Made by a program: the position numbers and the translations under genes. Shown here piece after piece: positions 47,394 to 56,970 of a stretch of 64,000 nt of DNA (positions are counted from its first letter, which is position 1; each line of letters starts with the position of its first letter). The DNA is from Saprospiraceae bacterium (GTDB lineage Bacteria > Bacteroidota > Bacteroidia > Chitinophagales > Saprospiraceae): the NCBI GenBank assembly GCA_016714445.1, contig JADJNF010000008.1:1229963-1293962 (forward strand). Reading direction: 5' to 3'. The notes beneath the pieces were generated by a model. The model ran no database searches and was not told the origin of the DNA. It worked only from the letters and a program-made list of their open reading frames with translations.

Positions 47394-47431
47394 CAGTCCT
47401 TTAAAAAATTAGATAATTTTAATAATATTTT

Positions 47432-47626
47432 ATGCTGATAATCAATATCAAAGACGATGAATCAATCGACAGAGCACTGAAGAGATACAAAAGAAAATTT
47501 CAATCAGTTGGCTTAGTAAAAGAATTAAGAAGTAGAAAACACTTCATCAAACCTTCTGTAGTCAGAAGAAACGAAATCCTTTCTGCAGCATACAGACAGG
47601 AAAAATTCGGAAGTCAGGGAGAATAA
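47432..47626 (+). CDS. rpsU: 30S ribosomal protein S21
   Basis: The 64-residue basic protein matches bS21 along its length (ESIDRALKRYKRKFQSVGLV, RRNEILSAAYRQEKF). S21 sits on the platform of the 30S subunit near the anti-Shine-Dalgarno sequence. Bacteroidota S21 is important because this phylum hides its anti-SD. The gene has its own promoter and terminator. Confidence 0.96.
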   Translation: MLIINIKDDESIDRALKRYKRKFQSVGLVKELRSRKHFIKPSVVRRNEILSAAYRQEKFGSQGE

Positions 47627-47650
47627 TTTATTGTTTCGAAAAATAGATAC

Positions 47651-47685
47651 AAAAGGGTTTGTCTGTATAGATTGACCCTTTTTGT
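47651..47685 (+). terminator. rpsU terminator
   Basis: AAAAGGGT pairs with ACCCTTTT across a 16-base loop and runs into T residues. It also lies just beyond the minus-strand stop at 47689, so it may serve both directions. Confidence 0.75.
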
Positions 47686-47688
47686 GTG

Positions 47689-48165
47689 TTATTTTCTCAG
47701 ATATTCGATTTTTTGTTTGTAATCATACTGCAACTCTTCATGTAGGACAGGCAACATTTTTTCTACTTTCTCAAGTTGTTTGTAATAAATACCCGATATC
47801 ACTTTATTACTATTTCGTATCATTCCATTTTGCTTCATCAAACTGCAAAGGTGAAGAAGCAATTCTGATTCTGTTTCTTTTGCATTGGTGTATTTGGAAT
47901 ATCTTGATATAAATTTTAGTGCTTTTCTGACGCCCCTTTTGGTCTGGTACGGTGGAAAAGGATGGATATCATCAAACAAAACTGAAACTTCATCTCTCAG
48001 ATCAGCGATATATCCTGCGAGATCGTCTTCATCAAATAAAAGATATGAGATGAGTTCCTTATTTTCGGTCTTGTATTTTATCAATCTCAGCGTGAGATCC
48101 ATGATTCTTTTCGGAGAGCTGGTTTCCAGTTCTTTTTTTATTTGATGTAAGGTTGCTGCTTTCAT
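47689..48165 (-). CDS. Conserved-looking helical hypothetical protein
   Basis: A 158-residue cytoplasmic protein, mostly helical and charged (ATLHQIKKELETSSPKRIMD; YLRDEV-type acidic stretch at 55-65; GVRKALKFISRYSKYT). No signal or membrane segment is present. It is the last gene of a minus-strand run from gpmI, 15 bases after the GNAT gene. I do not recognise a named family. Confidence 0.7.
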   Translation of the reverse strand: MKAATLHQIKKELETSSPKRIMDLTLRLIKYKTENKELISYLLFDEDDLAGYIADLRDEVSVLFDDIHPFPPYQTKRGVRKALKFISRYSKYTNAKETESELLLHLCSLMKQNGMIRNSNKVISGIYYKQLEKVEKMLPVLHEELQYDYKQKIEYLRK

Positions 48166-48180
48166 CGATATATGATTTAA

Positions 48181-49284
48181 TTAAGTAAAGGCACAGTCAC
48201 CATCACCGTCCTGAATTTTGAAACTTCTTTTTAATCCTTGATTCATAAGCGTTTTTGAAATCAGATATTTTCGTTGCACAACTTTATTAGGTACACTAAA
48301 CAAAGGTTTAATTTCAAGATATTCTATAAATTCCTGATGGTATATTGTGCAGGTCTTTATCTTATGATCCTGTATGAGATTTCTGCATACCAAACGTAAT
48401 GCTTCATTCTCCTCATTATGATAAATATATGGTAATCGGAGATGCCCGTTTCTATTGGTATAAATGATAAACGCCACCAAAACATTTTTATCATTTCTAA
48501 TCTCAACACCCTTACATTCAAAAGTTTTTTCTACAGATGTAAAATGATATTTCTGTGTTTCTTTTTCAGAAAATTCTTCGGATAATATCCAGGGGTACTG
48601 CAAAATCCAGTTTAATTCATCGACTGTTCTTGCAAAAAGTTCTTCTGTAATACTTTTTCTGATCATCTCTTCCGCTTCTTTTTCTACGTTAGTGACCAGA
48701 TTTATTTGATATCCATTCAAATTTTGATTTTTAAACAGATGAAGGCCATCGATAAAAACATTTAAAAAACCATCGATCCCCTTAAGTAAAAGCTTGAGAT
48801 CAGTGAAAATTTTCTTTTTAGGTGGTAAAATGGTTTGAAGATCGGACCTGATATACCATCTGCGTCCTTCACAAGTATGAAAAGATGAAAAAATATTCAA
48901 TTTTTGGTATAATGCGCCAGCTGCCTCAGTGTATTCTGTCAATAATATTTTATTGTCCCAAGACTGAAAGCAAGCTTCAATCAATTTTTGGGCTATTTTT
49001 TTACCTCTGTGGTTAGGATCTATCCAGAGACAACTCATCCACCCGCAATGTATAAATAAATTATTCTCTGTACGTATATCATCAGGGAGAACGCCCAGAT
49101 ATCCTACCATGTTCTCATCTTCAAATGCCAATAAAAGCAAAACATCAGTATCTTGGGCTCGCGGATTTAGAATATGAGATTCCGCACGGTGTCTCGATAT
49201 GGCTATTACAGGAGAATTCTGAAATGCAGCAGACTCAATATACGTCTTAAGTCCGGATTTATTCAACATTTTTATTTCAATCAT
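48181..49284 (-). CDS. GNAT-domain protein with long C-terminal half
   Basis: The start at ATG 49284 overlaps the stop of the upstream gene by 8 bases; an earlier in-frame start at 49308 is possible but deeper inside that gene. Residues about 45-130 are a GNAT domain with the acetyl-CoA loop WIDPNHRGKKIAQKLIEACF and the later strand LLTEYTEAAGALYQKLNIF. The C-terminal 200 residues contain a second GNAT-like part (VLVAFIIYTNRNGHLRLPYI) of unknown role. Placement directly behind a polysaccharide deacetylase suggests modification of a surface sugar or lipid precursor, which is inference. Confidence 0.75.
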   Translation of the reverse strand: MIEIKMLNKSGLKTYIESAAFQNSPVIAISRHRAESHILNPRAQDTDVLLLLAFEDENMVGYLGVLPDDIRTENNLFIHCGWMSCLWIDPNHRGKKIAQKLIEACFQSWDNKILLTEYTEAAGALYQKLNIFSSFHTCEGRRWYIRSDLQTILPPKKKIFTDLKLLLKGIDGFLNVFIDGLHLFKNQNLNGYQINLVTNVEKEAEEMIRKSITEELFARTVDELNWILQYPWILSEEFSEKETQKYHFTSVEKTFECKGVEIRNDKNVLVAFIIYTNRNGHLRLPYIYHNEENEALRLVCRNLIQDHKIKTCTIYHQEFIEYLEIKPLFSVPNKVVQRKYLISKTLMNQGLKRSFKIQDGDGDCAFT

Positions 49285-50293
49285 AACCGGAAAAATTATT
49301 TTTACCAACCAATGACTTTAAAACATAGTATAGATATTCAGCCTTGATGATATTTTCACCACTATAATCTGTGGATTCCATAGGGATGCGTTGAATATGA
49401 TTTTTTACAGCAGTATGTTTTAGCCCTGCTGTGCCAAATATCAAATCTACTTTCTCAAAGTGTTTGTAAAAGGCTGATTTTACACCAGTATCAGAAAAAG
49501 GAAATGCAAATAAACTATATTTCTGATCCAGGTTTTCCGATTGCCAGCGTAGGGACAATTCTGTTTGTCTTATTTGCTCACTTGAACTTATACTTTCATA
49601 CATAGGATGGTCTATACTATGGGCGCCAAAATAAAATCCCTGTCTGCTTAATTCCATTATCTGTTCACTCGTCATGTAGGGTTTTTGTACGGCAAGATAA
49701 GATTTAAAATCCAAGCCTACCAGCGAAGCCAATGTGTCTATATCTTCTTTTTTTTGATAGGGCAACGACAACAGTATTTTTTCCGGACGATTATTTTGGT
49801 GATTTTTAACCCAATCTTTTACTTTAGAAATATCGTATTCTTTTTTTTCTTTTAAAAAATAATCACATAAAAGACTGGCTTTGTACCTGTAAAAAAGATC
49901 TTTATTGTCTACAAATCCAGAATTTAAAAAACATGCTGCCGGAATGCCTTTTTTTAGCAAAACAGGTGCAATAATTTCGTAAAACTCTTTTAAGCCGTCA
50001 TCAAAAGATAGAAAAAAGCCCGGTTTGCTTCGCTTTTTACTCGAATCCCTGAAGGAAATCACCTCGTTAATATCCATCGGACAATAATGTTTCAAAAGAA
50101 AATCAAGGTCACTGTTAAATTGTTTTGTTGTTTTTGGATGATATAGATGATGGATATGCGCCGGATAACTATCTGAGACTGAGTGATAAAATGGAAATAT
50201 GACGTTCTTACCTGTCAATTTCATTAGAAGTCTAACCGAAATTATTCCTTTAAAAAGCGAAGCTGTTGTGATTACAGCCTTTCTGATCAGCAT
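49277..50293 (-). CDS. Polysaccharide deacetylase family protein
   Basis: This 338-residue protein has the NodB-fold motif FLSFDDGLKEFYE (motif 1 with metal-binding and catalytic Asp) and motif 2 FGAHSIDHPMY with the two His ligands. Carbohydrate esterase 4 enzymes remove acetyl or formyl groups from polysaccharide or lipid-linked sugars. The N-terminal hydrophobic stretch (residues 6-25) could anchor it to the membrane. It starts 10 bases after gpmI and overlaps the GNAT gene. Confidence 0.87.
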   Translation of the reverse strand: MLIRKAVITTASLFKGIISVRLLMKLTGKNVIFPFYHSVSDSYPAHIHHLYHPKTTKQFNSDLDFLLKHYCPMDINEVISFRDSSKKRSKPGFFLSFDDGLKEFYEIIAPVLLKKGIPAACFLNSGFVDNKDLFYRYKASLLCDYFLKEKKEYDISKVKDWVKNHQNNRPEKILLSLPYQKKEDIDTLASLVGLDFKSYLAVQKPYMTSEQIMELSRQGFYFGAHSIDHPMYESISSSEQIRQTELSLRWQSENLDQKYSLFAFPFSDTGVKSAFYKHFEKVDLIFGTAGLKHTAVKNHIQRIPMESTDYSGENIIKAEYLYYVLKSLVGKNNFSGYD

Positions 50294-50303
50294 GTCAGGC
50301 TTT

Positions 50304-51839
50304 TTATTTCTTTTGAATGATAATATTACCGGTCATTTCTTCAGAAGGAGCAATTCCCATGACATCAAGAATACTTGGTGCGAGATCACCCAGCTTACCG
50401 TCCATTACCATATAATTATTTTTATTTACATCATTCCCTACAAAAATCACCGGTACTGGATTGGTAGTGTGTGCTGTGTTTGGACTTCCATCCGGATTTA
50501 TCATCAGATCAGAATTTCCATGATCTGCAATGATAACAGCGTAATAATCATGTTCCGACAAAGTTTTCAACAATCTACCCAGACAGGTATCGACCGTTTC
50601 CGTAGCCTTTACAGCTGCTTTAAATACACCTGTATGTCCCACCATGTCAGTGTTGGCATAGTTAAGGCATATAAAGTTTGGTTTTTTGGCATCAATATAC
50701 TCCACCAGCTGATCAGTGATTTCCACAGCACTCATTTCAGGCTTCAAATCATAGGTGGCTACTTTGGGTGAAGGTACCATTATCCGGTCTTCGCCTTTAA
50801 ATTTTTCTTCCACGCCACCATTAAAAAAGAAGGTAACATGCGGGTATTTTTCAGTTTCAGCTATCCTTACTTGTGTTAGCCCGGCTTCACTGATCACTTG
50901 TCCGAGCGTATTTTTTAGATTGTCTTTTTCAAAAACAACCTGAATATTTTTAAACGTCTGATCATAATTTGCAAATGTTACATAATATAATCTGAGTTTG
51001 TGCATGTCATATTCATGAAAATCAGACTGCGTGAGCACTTCTGTCAGCTGACGTGGTCGGTCAGTCCTGAAATTATAAAAAATCACTACATCGTCTTCCT
51101 TAATTAAAGTTGAGCCGACGGGAAGTGCACCATTGATGATTGGTTGAAGAAATTCATCTGTAACGCCTTCATCATAATTTTTTTGAATGGTATCTAAAAT
51201 AGAAGTTGATTCAGTGCCTTTTCCATTCACTAAAAGATCATAAGCCAGTTTTACTCTTTCCCACCTCTTGTCTCTATCCATCGCATAATATCTTCCTATG
51301 ACAGTAGCAATGTGGATATTTGAATCTTTAATATTATTCATGACTCTTTCAAGAAACGCTTTTCCTGATTTTGGGTCAGTATCACGTCCATCCATAAAAG
51401 CATGTATGTACACTTCTACATCTTCTTCGTGTTGTTTTAATAAATCACAAATGCCCAATAAATGGTCAATATGTGAATGTACTCCACCATCTGACACCAG
51501 CCCTAGGAGATGAATTCGTTTAGTATTATTAGATGCAAATTGAAGAGCATCAATAAAAACCTGATTGGAAAGTAGTTCTTTTTCTCTGATGGCTTTATTG
51601 ATGCGAGCCAACTCCTGATAAACTATTCGTCCCGCACCTATGTTGGTATGGCCCACTTCTGAGTTTCCCATCTGGCCTTCCGGCAAACCTACATCTTCAC
51701 CAAAAGTAGTCAAAGTGGCATTTGGGTATATGTCTAAAAGATGATCAACAACCGGCGTATTCGCCGCAGCAATTGCACTTATTTTAGGGTCAGGATTAAT
51801 TCCCCATCCATCTAATATTATCAGGGCAAGATTTTTCAT
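50304..51839 (-). CDS. gpmI: 2,3-bisphosphoglycerate-independent phosphoglycerate mutase
   Basis: GpmI interconverts 3- and 2-phosphoglycerate using two Mn ions. The 511-residue protein has the N-terminal metal site LALIILDGWGINP, catalytic Ser60 in GQMGNSEVGHTNIGAG, and the C-terminal metal segments NYANTDMVGHTG and IIADHGNSDLM. The length is normal. The promoter is probably the CAAAAGTA (minus TACTTTTG) at 51961-51968, leaving a leader of about 115 bases. It is the first gene of a four-gene minus-strand run. Confidence 0.97.
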   Translation of the reverse strand: MKNLALIILDGWGINPDPKISAIAAANTPVVDHLLDIYPNATLTTFGEDVGLPEGQMGNSEVGHTNIGAGRIVYQELARINKAIREKELLSNQVFIDALQFASNNTKRIHLLGLVSDGGVHSHIDHLLGICDLLKQHEEDVEVYIHAFMDGRDTDPKSGKAFLERVMNNIKDSNIHIATVIGRYYAMDRDKRWERVKLAYDLLVNGKGTESTSILDTIQKNYDEGVTDEFLQPIINGALPVGSTLIKEDDVVIFYNFRTDRPRQLTEVLTQSDFHEYDMHKLRLYYVTFANYDQTFKNIQVVFEKDNLKNTLGQVISEAGLTQVRIAETEKYPHVTFFFNGGVEEKFKGEDRIMVPSPKVATYDLKPEMSAVEITDQLVEYIDAKKPNFICLNYANTDMVGHTGVFKAAVKATETVDTCLGRLLKTLSEHDYYAVIIADHGNSDLMINPDGSPNTAHTTNPVPVIFVGNDVNKNNYMVMDGKLGDLAPSILDVMGIAPSEEMTGNIIIQKK

Positions 51840-51960
51840 TAAATTAAACTAAATTTTATTAAACATTTATTTTATACTAAACACATAAAATTGGGCGTTT
51901 CTCTTTTTTCATTCAATTATTTTAAAATTCCTTTTGTATCCATTTAGGGATGGGGTAAAA

Positions 51961-51968
51961 CAAAAGTA
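51961..51968 (-). promoter_or_regulatory. gpmI promoter element
   Basis: The minus strand reads TACTTTTG, matching TAnnTTTG. Bases 51840-52152 hold nothing else that I recognise. Confidence 0.55.
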
Positions 51969-52152
51969 ATTTTTAAGAAAGTGCAATTTTGGGATGTGGC
52001 CTAAAATTCTACACAAATAAGGTGGAAATATGACTTTAATCAAAATTTAACATAATGAATGAAACTAAAATGAAACATTTTTCCGTTTCTAGTGGTGTGC
52101 AAACATAATACTTTTTATTTATTTGCAGGAAATTATTAAAACAAATCAACAA

Positions 52153-52539
52153 TTGAACGTGAAGCATATCATTTATTTTGTAATTCTTTTTATTTCTTCC
52201 CAGACTTTTGGTCAAACTGAAGCTAATTTTTTTAATGCCCTGAAAAGTGGTGATATTGCTTCTATGGAACCATTTATGGAAGATAATATTGACTTTTGTT
52301 TATTTGAAGATCAGCAGATTATGAGTAAAAAGGCTGCATTGAATAAATTTAAAACATTTTTGAATAGCCAAAAAATATTAAGTGTGGATGTGATCCATAA
52401 AGGAACAGCAAAAAATAAATCTTCCCAATATAAAGTGGCAAAACTTACCACTTCCACCGACACATTTAGAGTATTTGTTTATTCTTCTGGTGAGATTGGC
52501 AACAAAACAGTCAAGGAAATTCGTATAGATAAATTTTAA
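52153..52539 (+). CDS. DUF4783 secreted protein
   Basis: The frame opens at 52123, but that TTG lies in a promoter-like TTTATTTGC. I place the start at TTG 52153 (MNVKHIIYFVILFISSQTFG) or GTG 52159, both giving a good signal peptide. The mature 110 residues (NFFNALKSGDIASMEPFMED; VIHKGTAKNKSSQYKVAKLT; VKEIRIDKF at the end) match DUF4783, an NTF2-like periplasmic family of Bacteroidota with unknown ligand. It overlaps the convergent epimerase gene by 4 bases. Confidence 0.8.
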   Translation: MNVKHIIYFVILFISSQTFGQTEANFFNALKSGDIASMEPFMEDNIDFCLFEDQQIMSKKAALNKFKTFLNSQKILSVDVIHKGTAKNKSSQYKVAKLTTSTDTFRVFVYSSGEIGNKTVKEIRIDKF

Positions 52540-53402
52540 AATAAACCTACTGTATATCCACAATCAAATTCTTCTCCCGGATTAAGTCTTATGATTCCTT
52601 CCTTCAGAAGAAAATCTCCGTTATGATGAATGCTGTCAGCTATTCCATGCCAGGGTTCGATACAAACAAAAGAAGCCCCGGCTTTTGACCAAATACCCAA
52701 ATAAGGGAATCCATCAAATGAAAATGTAATGCCATGGTCTGAATGTTCAGACCTGATCTTTATTTCATTACAATTTAAGCCTTTAAACACCAGTGCATCC
52801 TGACTAAAGATTTGGTCATTTAGCCGGATAATACCATTATCAAATGCAATTTCTCTTTTTTCACTGATCAGACCGTCAGATATCATCCATCTTTCAGCTT
52901 TTTTGTCCCCGTTAAAAATAAGATAGTAATCATCAAAAGTGAGATTTTCGTCTATCGGAACTTTAAAAGCAGGATGGTATCCGATACTAAAAAGCAGAGG
53001 TTTGGTTTTCGATTCATTAACCACTTTTGATTTGACTGCAATATCATCTCCTTGAATGGAATATTCGCAGTACAATGACCAATCAAAGGGAAAGACTTTT
53101 TTTGTGTTTTCACTACTGGTACAATGTAAAACTGCCCGATCAGATCCCAATGTTTTGATGCTAAAAGGTAGATCCCTGGCAAATCCGTGTTGAGACATTT
53201 GATACTCTTCACCATTATACCACATCTTATTGTCTTTCAGTTTACCTACAATAGGAAATAGAAGCGGTGCTTTCCTGCCCCAAAATTTTGTGTCACCATT
53301 CCAAAGATATTCTTTTTTGGTTTTTTTATGATAGAGTCTATTGAGTTCCGCTCCATTTTCATTGATCTCAACAATCAGATCATTATTTTGCAGGGTGACC
53401 AC
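52536..53402 (-). CDS. Aldose 1-epimerase family protein (LacX-like)
   Basis: The 288-residue protein has the galactose-mutarotase fold of the LacX/YeaD side of the family: GAELNRLYHKKTKKEYLWNG, HGFARDLPF with its His, IGYHPAFKVP with the central His, and FVCIEPWHGIAD with the catalytic-type Glu. It probably converts anomers of a sugar or sugar phosphate; the exact substrate is not predictable. It starts 6 bases after the polyprenyl synthetase gene. Confidence 0.87.
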   Translation of the reverse strand: MVTLQNNDLIVEINENGAELNRLYHKKTKKEYLWNGDTKFWGRKAPLLFPIVGKLKDNKMWYNGEEYQMSQHGFARDLPFSIKTLGSDRAVLHCTSSENTKKVFPFDWSLYCEYSIQGDDIAVKSKVVNESKTKPLLFSIGYHPAFKVPIDENLTFDDYYLIFNGDKKAERWMISDGLISEKREIAFDNGIIRLNDQIFSQDALVFKGLNCNEIKIRSEHSDHGITFSFDGFPYLGIWSKAGASFVCIEPWHGIADSIHHNGDFLLKEGIIRLNPGEEFDCGYTVGLF

Positions 53403-53408
53403 TTGATT

Positions 53409-54383
53409 TCAGTTTTTGCGGGAAGTAAAGAAAAATACCAGATTTTCCAATGAATTTCTGGCTTCACTTTCAGGAAAAGTCTTTAGTATTTCAATGGCTT
53501 CATTCTGATATTTTATCATGATTTTTTCAGCATATTCCAATCCTCCCATGGACTTCACAAAAGAAATGACTTCCTTGACTTTTTCTTCATTTTTACTGTC
53601 CGTTTTTATATAATTTATGATCTTGTTTCTCAAGACTTTTTCGGACTTATTTAAAGAATATATAAGAGGTAAGGTCATTTTTTTTTCTTTAATGTCTATG
53701 CCCCGAGGTTTGCCTATATCGAAATCTCCGTAATCAAAAAGATCATCTTTTATCTGAAAAGCGATGCCTACTTTTTCACCGAATTGACGCATTTTACTGA
53801 TCCATTCTTCATTGTCCGTAGTCGAAGATGCACCGGCAGAACATGCGGCAGCAATGAGAGATGCAGTCTTTTGACGGATGATTTCAAAGTAAATACTTTC
53901 ATCTATATCCAGTTTTCTGGCTTTTTCCATTTGAAGTAATTCACCTTCAGACATTTGTTGTACTGCCGTAGACACTGTTTCCAGATGCCGGTAGTTTTTT
54001 GTTTCCAAAGCTATTTGTAGTCCTTTTGTCAAAAGAAAATCACCCACTAAAACAGCGATTTTATTTTTCCACAGCGCATTGATTGAAAAAAAACCTCGTC
54101 TTTCATATGCATCATCGACCACATCATCATGTACCAGTGAAGCAGTATGTGAAAGCTCAATGAGTGATGCTGCTACATTGGTAGAATCATTGATTTCTCC
54201 ACACAATTTTGCACACAGAAACACAAGAATTGGTCTGACCTGTTTTCCTTTTTTCTGAACTATATAATACGTGATTTTATCTAAAAGCGGCACAGAACTT
54301 TTCATAGAATTTTTAAAGTGTTTTTCAAACTCTTTTAATTCTTTACCAACAGGATTTTTAATTTTGTCTAATTCAGATGCCAT
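53409..54383 (-). CDS. Long-chain polyprenyl diphosphate synthase
   Basis: From ATG 54383 the protein is 324 residues, beginning MASELDKIKNPV; an earlier in-frame start at 54416 is less like the family. The first aspartate-rich motif reads HDDVVDDAYERRG (DDVVD at 86-90), preceded by GKQVRPILVFL, and the second FQIKDDLFDYGD lies near residue 210. The enzyme condenses isopentenyl diphosphate into an octaprenyl-like chain, probably for menaquinone. Chain length cannot be assigned from sequence alone. Confidence 0.9.
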   Translation of the reverse strand: MASELDKIKNPVGKELKEFEKHFKNSMKSSVPLLDKITYYIVQKKGKQVRPILVFLCAKLCGEINDSTNVAASLIELSHTASLVHDDVVDDAYERRGFFSINALWKNKIAVLVGDFLLTKGLQIALETKNYRHLETVSTAVQQMSEGELLQMEKARKLDIDESIYFEIIRQKTASLIAAACSAGASSTTDNEEWISKMRQFGEKVGIAFQIKDDLFDYGDFDIGKPRGIDIKEKKMTLPLIYSLNKSEKVLRNKIINYIKTDSKNEEKVKEVISFVKSMGGLEYAEKIMIKYQNEAIEILKTFPESEARNSLENLVFFFTSRKN

Positions 54384-54547
54384 CAGGAATACTTCTCTAT
54401 TGAAAATTTTGCACAAGGTACATTAAAACAACTTTTTTTTATGGAACGATTCATTTTTTCTCACTTAATAGAAACCTGATCCAATGGTTGACATGTTTGA
54501 TAGTCAAATTTTATTCTAAGATTATTATTTTTAGGAAATTAAATTGT

Positions 54548-54555
54548 AAATTTGC
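54548..54555 (+). promoter_or_regulatory. TAnnTTTG promoter element
   Basis: TAAATTTG lies about 64 bases before the start at 54619. Confidence 0.5.
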
Positions 54556-54618
54556 GTGCAATTTGAGTAATTTTTTATCCCGGCTTGCCCAATTTTACTT
54601 TGTATTAATATTTTTGTT

Positions 54619-55602
54619 TTGATAGAAATATTCAGAAGAAATCTTTTTGTAAACAGTATCCTTCTGCTTCCCTATGTTTTTATACTGAGGCTAAATACAG
54701 TTTTACATCCGGTTGGATTTACATTGGGCGAAAGTGCTAATGTTTTCCAGAAAAGTATTTTTTTTACTTTGACTGACCCACTGGCTCAAAATATTTTTGC
54801 AAATCTTCTCATCTTTTGTCAGGCATTGCTGATCAATCATCTTTACCTTAAGAATCGTTTATCAAAAAATGCAACATTATTTCCAGGGTTATTTTATATC
54901 ATTTTTATAACTCTGATTGATGAAAATAATCTTCTTGCACCTATTCTGATTGCAAACACATTTATTATTCTGGCCGTACTTAATGTTTTGGAAACGTACA
55001 AACTACCCCAGGCAAAAGTGTATATTTTTAATACTGGTTTTATACTTGCAATGGCTTCCCTCTTTTATTCTCCTTATTTCGCGTTTATATTATTTGGAGT
55101 AATATCATTGCTGCAACTCCGATCTTTCAAAATAGCTGAAAAGCTTCAGTTTTTTATCGGATTTGGGGTGCCTTATTTTTTATTATTCACCTACAGGTAC
55201 TGGTTTGGCATTTCATTCGTAGACCTTGATTTTATAAATGAAATATTTTTTAGGATACCAAAATTCAGAACAGATGGCTTAATCGTGTTTTATCTTTCTG
55301 TTCTGGTGCCTTTATTAAGTATAGTACTGGCTTTATTTAATTTTGCTACCATAAGTGGAAAAAAAAGTATTCAGGCTCAGAAAAAAATTGATATCTTTTA
55401 TTGGGTATTATTGTTTTGTCTGATTTCTTTTTTCATTTTTAATACACCGGGGCTACATCATATTTTGTCTCTTGCTTTTCCGCTTTCAGTATTGATAGGT
55501 TGTCTGGTAAGCGATGCTAAAAGGACTGTAACACTTGAAATAGTGCATATTCTGGTAGTGAGTTTGATTTTTATAACACAGTTTAAGCTGATAATCTTTT
55601 AA
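54619..55602 (+). CDS. DUF6427 multi-pass membrane protein
   Basis: The 327-residue protein starts at a TTG (MIEIFRRNLFVNSILLLPYV) and has about eight to ten hydrophobic helices. The opening F-R-x-N-x-x-x-N-x-x-L-L-x-x-Y pattern and the loop LLQLRSFKIAEKLQFFIGFG resemble DUF6427, an unstudied Bacteroidota membrane family often near cell-division or lipid genes. A promoter element lies upstream. Function unknown. Confidence 0.72.
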   Translation: MIEIFRRNLFVNSILLLPYVFILRLNTVLHPVGFTLGESANVFQKSIFFTLTDPLAQNIFANLLIFCQALLINHLYLKNRLSKNATLFPGLFYIIFITLIDENNLLAPILIANTFIILAVLNVLETYKLPQAKVYIFNTGFILAMASLFYSPYFAFILFGVISLLQLRSFKIAEKLQFFIGFGVPYFLLFTYRYWFGISFVDLDFINEIFFRIPKFRTDGLIVFYLSVLVPLLSIVLALFNFATISGKKSIQAQKKIDIFYWVLLFCLISFFIFNTPGLHHILSLAFPLSVLIGCLVSDAKRTVTLEIVHILVVSLIFITQFKLIIF

Positions 55603-55783
55603 AAAACTACTGATTAAATAAATTTTTTGAAGGCAACGATTGTCATTTCTTTTTTTTACAGTAAAATGGTGAAAAATTAAACATACTCTGTAAATGAAGA
55701 ATAGATATGCGGTGTTTTATTCAGATCACAAATAAAAAGCAGTCTCATCCTTGGACATTATTTGGATTACCAAAGAACTTTAT

Positions 55784-55791
55784 TAATTTTG
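55784..55791 (+). promoter_or_regulatory. efp operon promoter
   Basis: TAATTTTG matches TAnnTTTG, with TTTG at 55761-55764 giving a 19-base spacing that fits the -33 element. Confidence 0.65.
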
Positions 55792-55819
55792 CGGAGTTTT
55801 AAACAATTTAATTTATTTT

Positions 55820-56386
55820 ATGGCAAGTACATCAGATATTAGAAACGGACTTTGTCTCAATTATAATGGCGATATTTATACTATTGTTGAGTTTTTGCAT
55901 GTAAAACCAGGTAAAGGCAATGCATTCGTAAGAACAAAATTAAAAAGTCTTACCACTGGCAGAGTGGTTGAAAATACTTTTCCTGCAGGTCATAAAATTG
56001 ATGACGTGAGAGTTGAGAGACGAAAATACCAATATTTGTACAATGACGAAAACGGATATAATTTTATGGACAATGAGACGTATGATCAGGTATCTCTTAG
56101 CGCTGCTATGTTGGAAAGACCTGATTTTCTCAAAGAAGGAAGCGAAATAGAGATTTTATTTCATGCTGAAAAAAACATACCTCTTACGGCAGATATGCCA
56201 CAAAACATCGTGTTGGAAGTTACTTATACCGAGCCGGGAGTGCGTGGGGACACAGCCACCAATGTAACTAAACCCGCAACCGTGGAGACAGGCGCAGAAG
56301 TTAAAGTACCTATCTTTATCAATCAGGGAGATAGGATCAAAATAGATACAAAAACCGGAGCATATCTGGAAAGAGTCAAAGCATAA
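55820..56386 (+). CDS. efp: Elongation factor P
   Basis: EF-P relieves ribosome stalling at polyproline stretches. The 188-residue protein has the three beta-barrel layout. The loop tip HVKPGKGNAFVRTK carries Lys32, the residue normally modified in the E. coli-type protein; no epm gene is visible here. The C-terminal signature is complete (IFINQGDRIKIDTKTGAYLE). It is followed closely by accB and accC, an arrangement common in bacteria. Confidence 0.97.
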   Translation: MASTSDIRNGLCLNYNGDIYTIVEFLHVKPGKGNAFVRTKLKSLTTGRVVENTFPAGHKIDDVRVERRKYQYLYNDENGYNFMDNETYDQVSLSAAMLERPDFLKEGSEIEILFHAEKNIPLTADMPQNIVLEVTYTEPGVRGDTATNVTKPATVETGAEVKVPIFINQGDRIKIDTKTGAYLERVKA

Positions 56387-56405
56387 CCACTTAAATAAAA
56401 GCCAT

Positions 56406-56906
56406 ATGAATTTCAATGAAATACAGGAACTTATCAAGCTGGTCAATAAGTCCAATCTTACAGAATTTAAACTGAAAGATAAAGATTTTGAAGTACTGAT
56501 CAGAACTGAAAAATATCACAAAGGCGCCCACCAAACTATCGTTTCAGGAGCACAGATGATGCCGGCTTTTCAACAAGCTTCCTCTGCACCGGTGGCTTCA
56601 AATCAGACTGTTCAGAAAACAGATGAATCTGTGGTAACTTCTGCTCCGGAACCTCCGAAAGGGAAAAATGTCGTTGAAATAAAATCTCCGATCGTAGGTA
56701 CATTTTACAGATCATCCGGACCGGACAAACCAGCATTTGTAAAGGTTGGTGACCAGGTTAAACAAGGGGATGTAGTTTGTATCATCGAAGCTATGAAACT
56801 TTTCAACGAAATTGAGAGTGACATATCCGGTACCATTGTAAAAGTACTGGTGGAAGATGCTTCGCCGGTAGAATATGATCAGGTATTATTTTTAGTGGAA
56901 GTATAA
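56406..56906 (+). CDS. accB: Biotin carboxyl carrier protein of acetyl-CoA carboxylase
   Basis: The 166-residue protein has the biotin site Lys131 in VCIIEAMKLFNEIES, a proline/alanine-rich linker at about 55-85 and a helical N-terminus that binds AccC. It carries the carboxyl group in the first step of fatty acid synthesis. It lies 19 bases after efp and 64 bases before accC. Confidence 0.97.
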   Translation: MNFNEIQELIKLVNKSNLTEFKLKDKDFEVLIRTEKYHKGAHQTIVSGAQMMPAFQQASSAPVASNQTVQKTDESVVTSAPEPPKGKNVVEIKSPIVGTFYRSSGPDKPAFVKVGDQVKQGDVVCIIEAMKLFNEIESDISGTIVKVLVEDASPVEYDQVLFLVEV

Positions 56907-56970
56907 GTACCATTTCTGTGTACATATCTATTTACAGGTATTTTTTCAAAATCACTAACAAAGTTTCTTC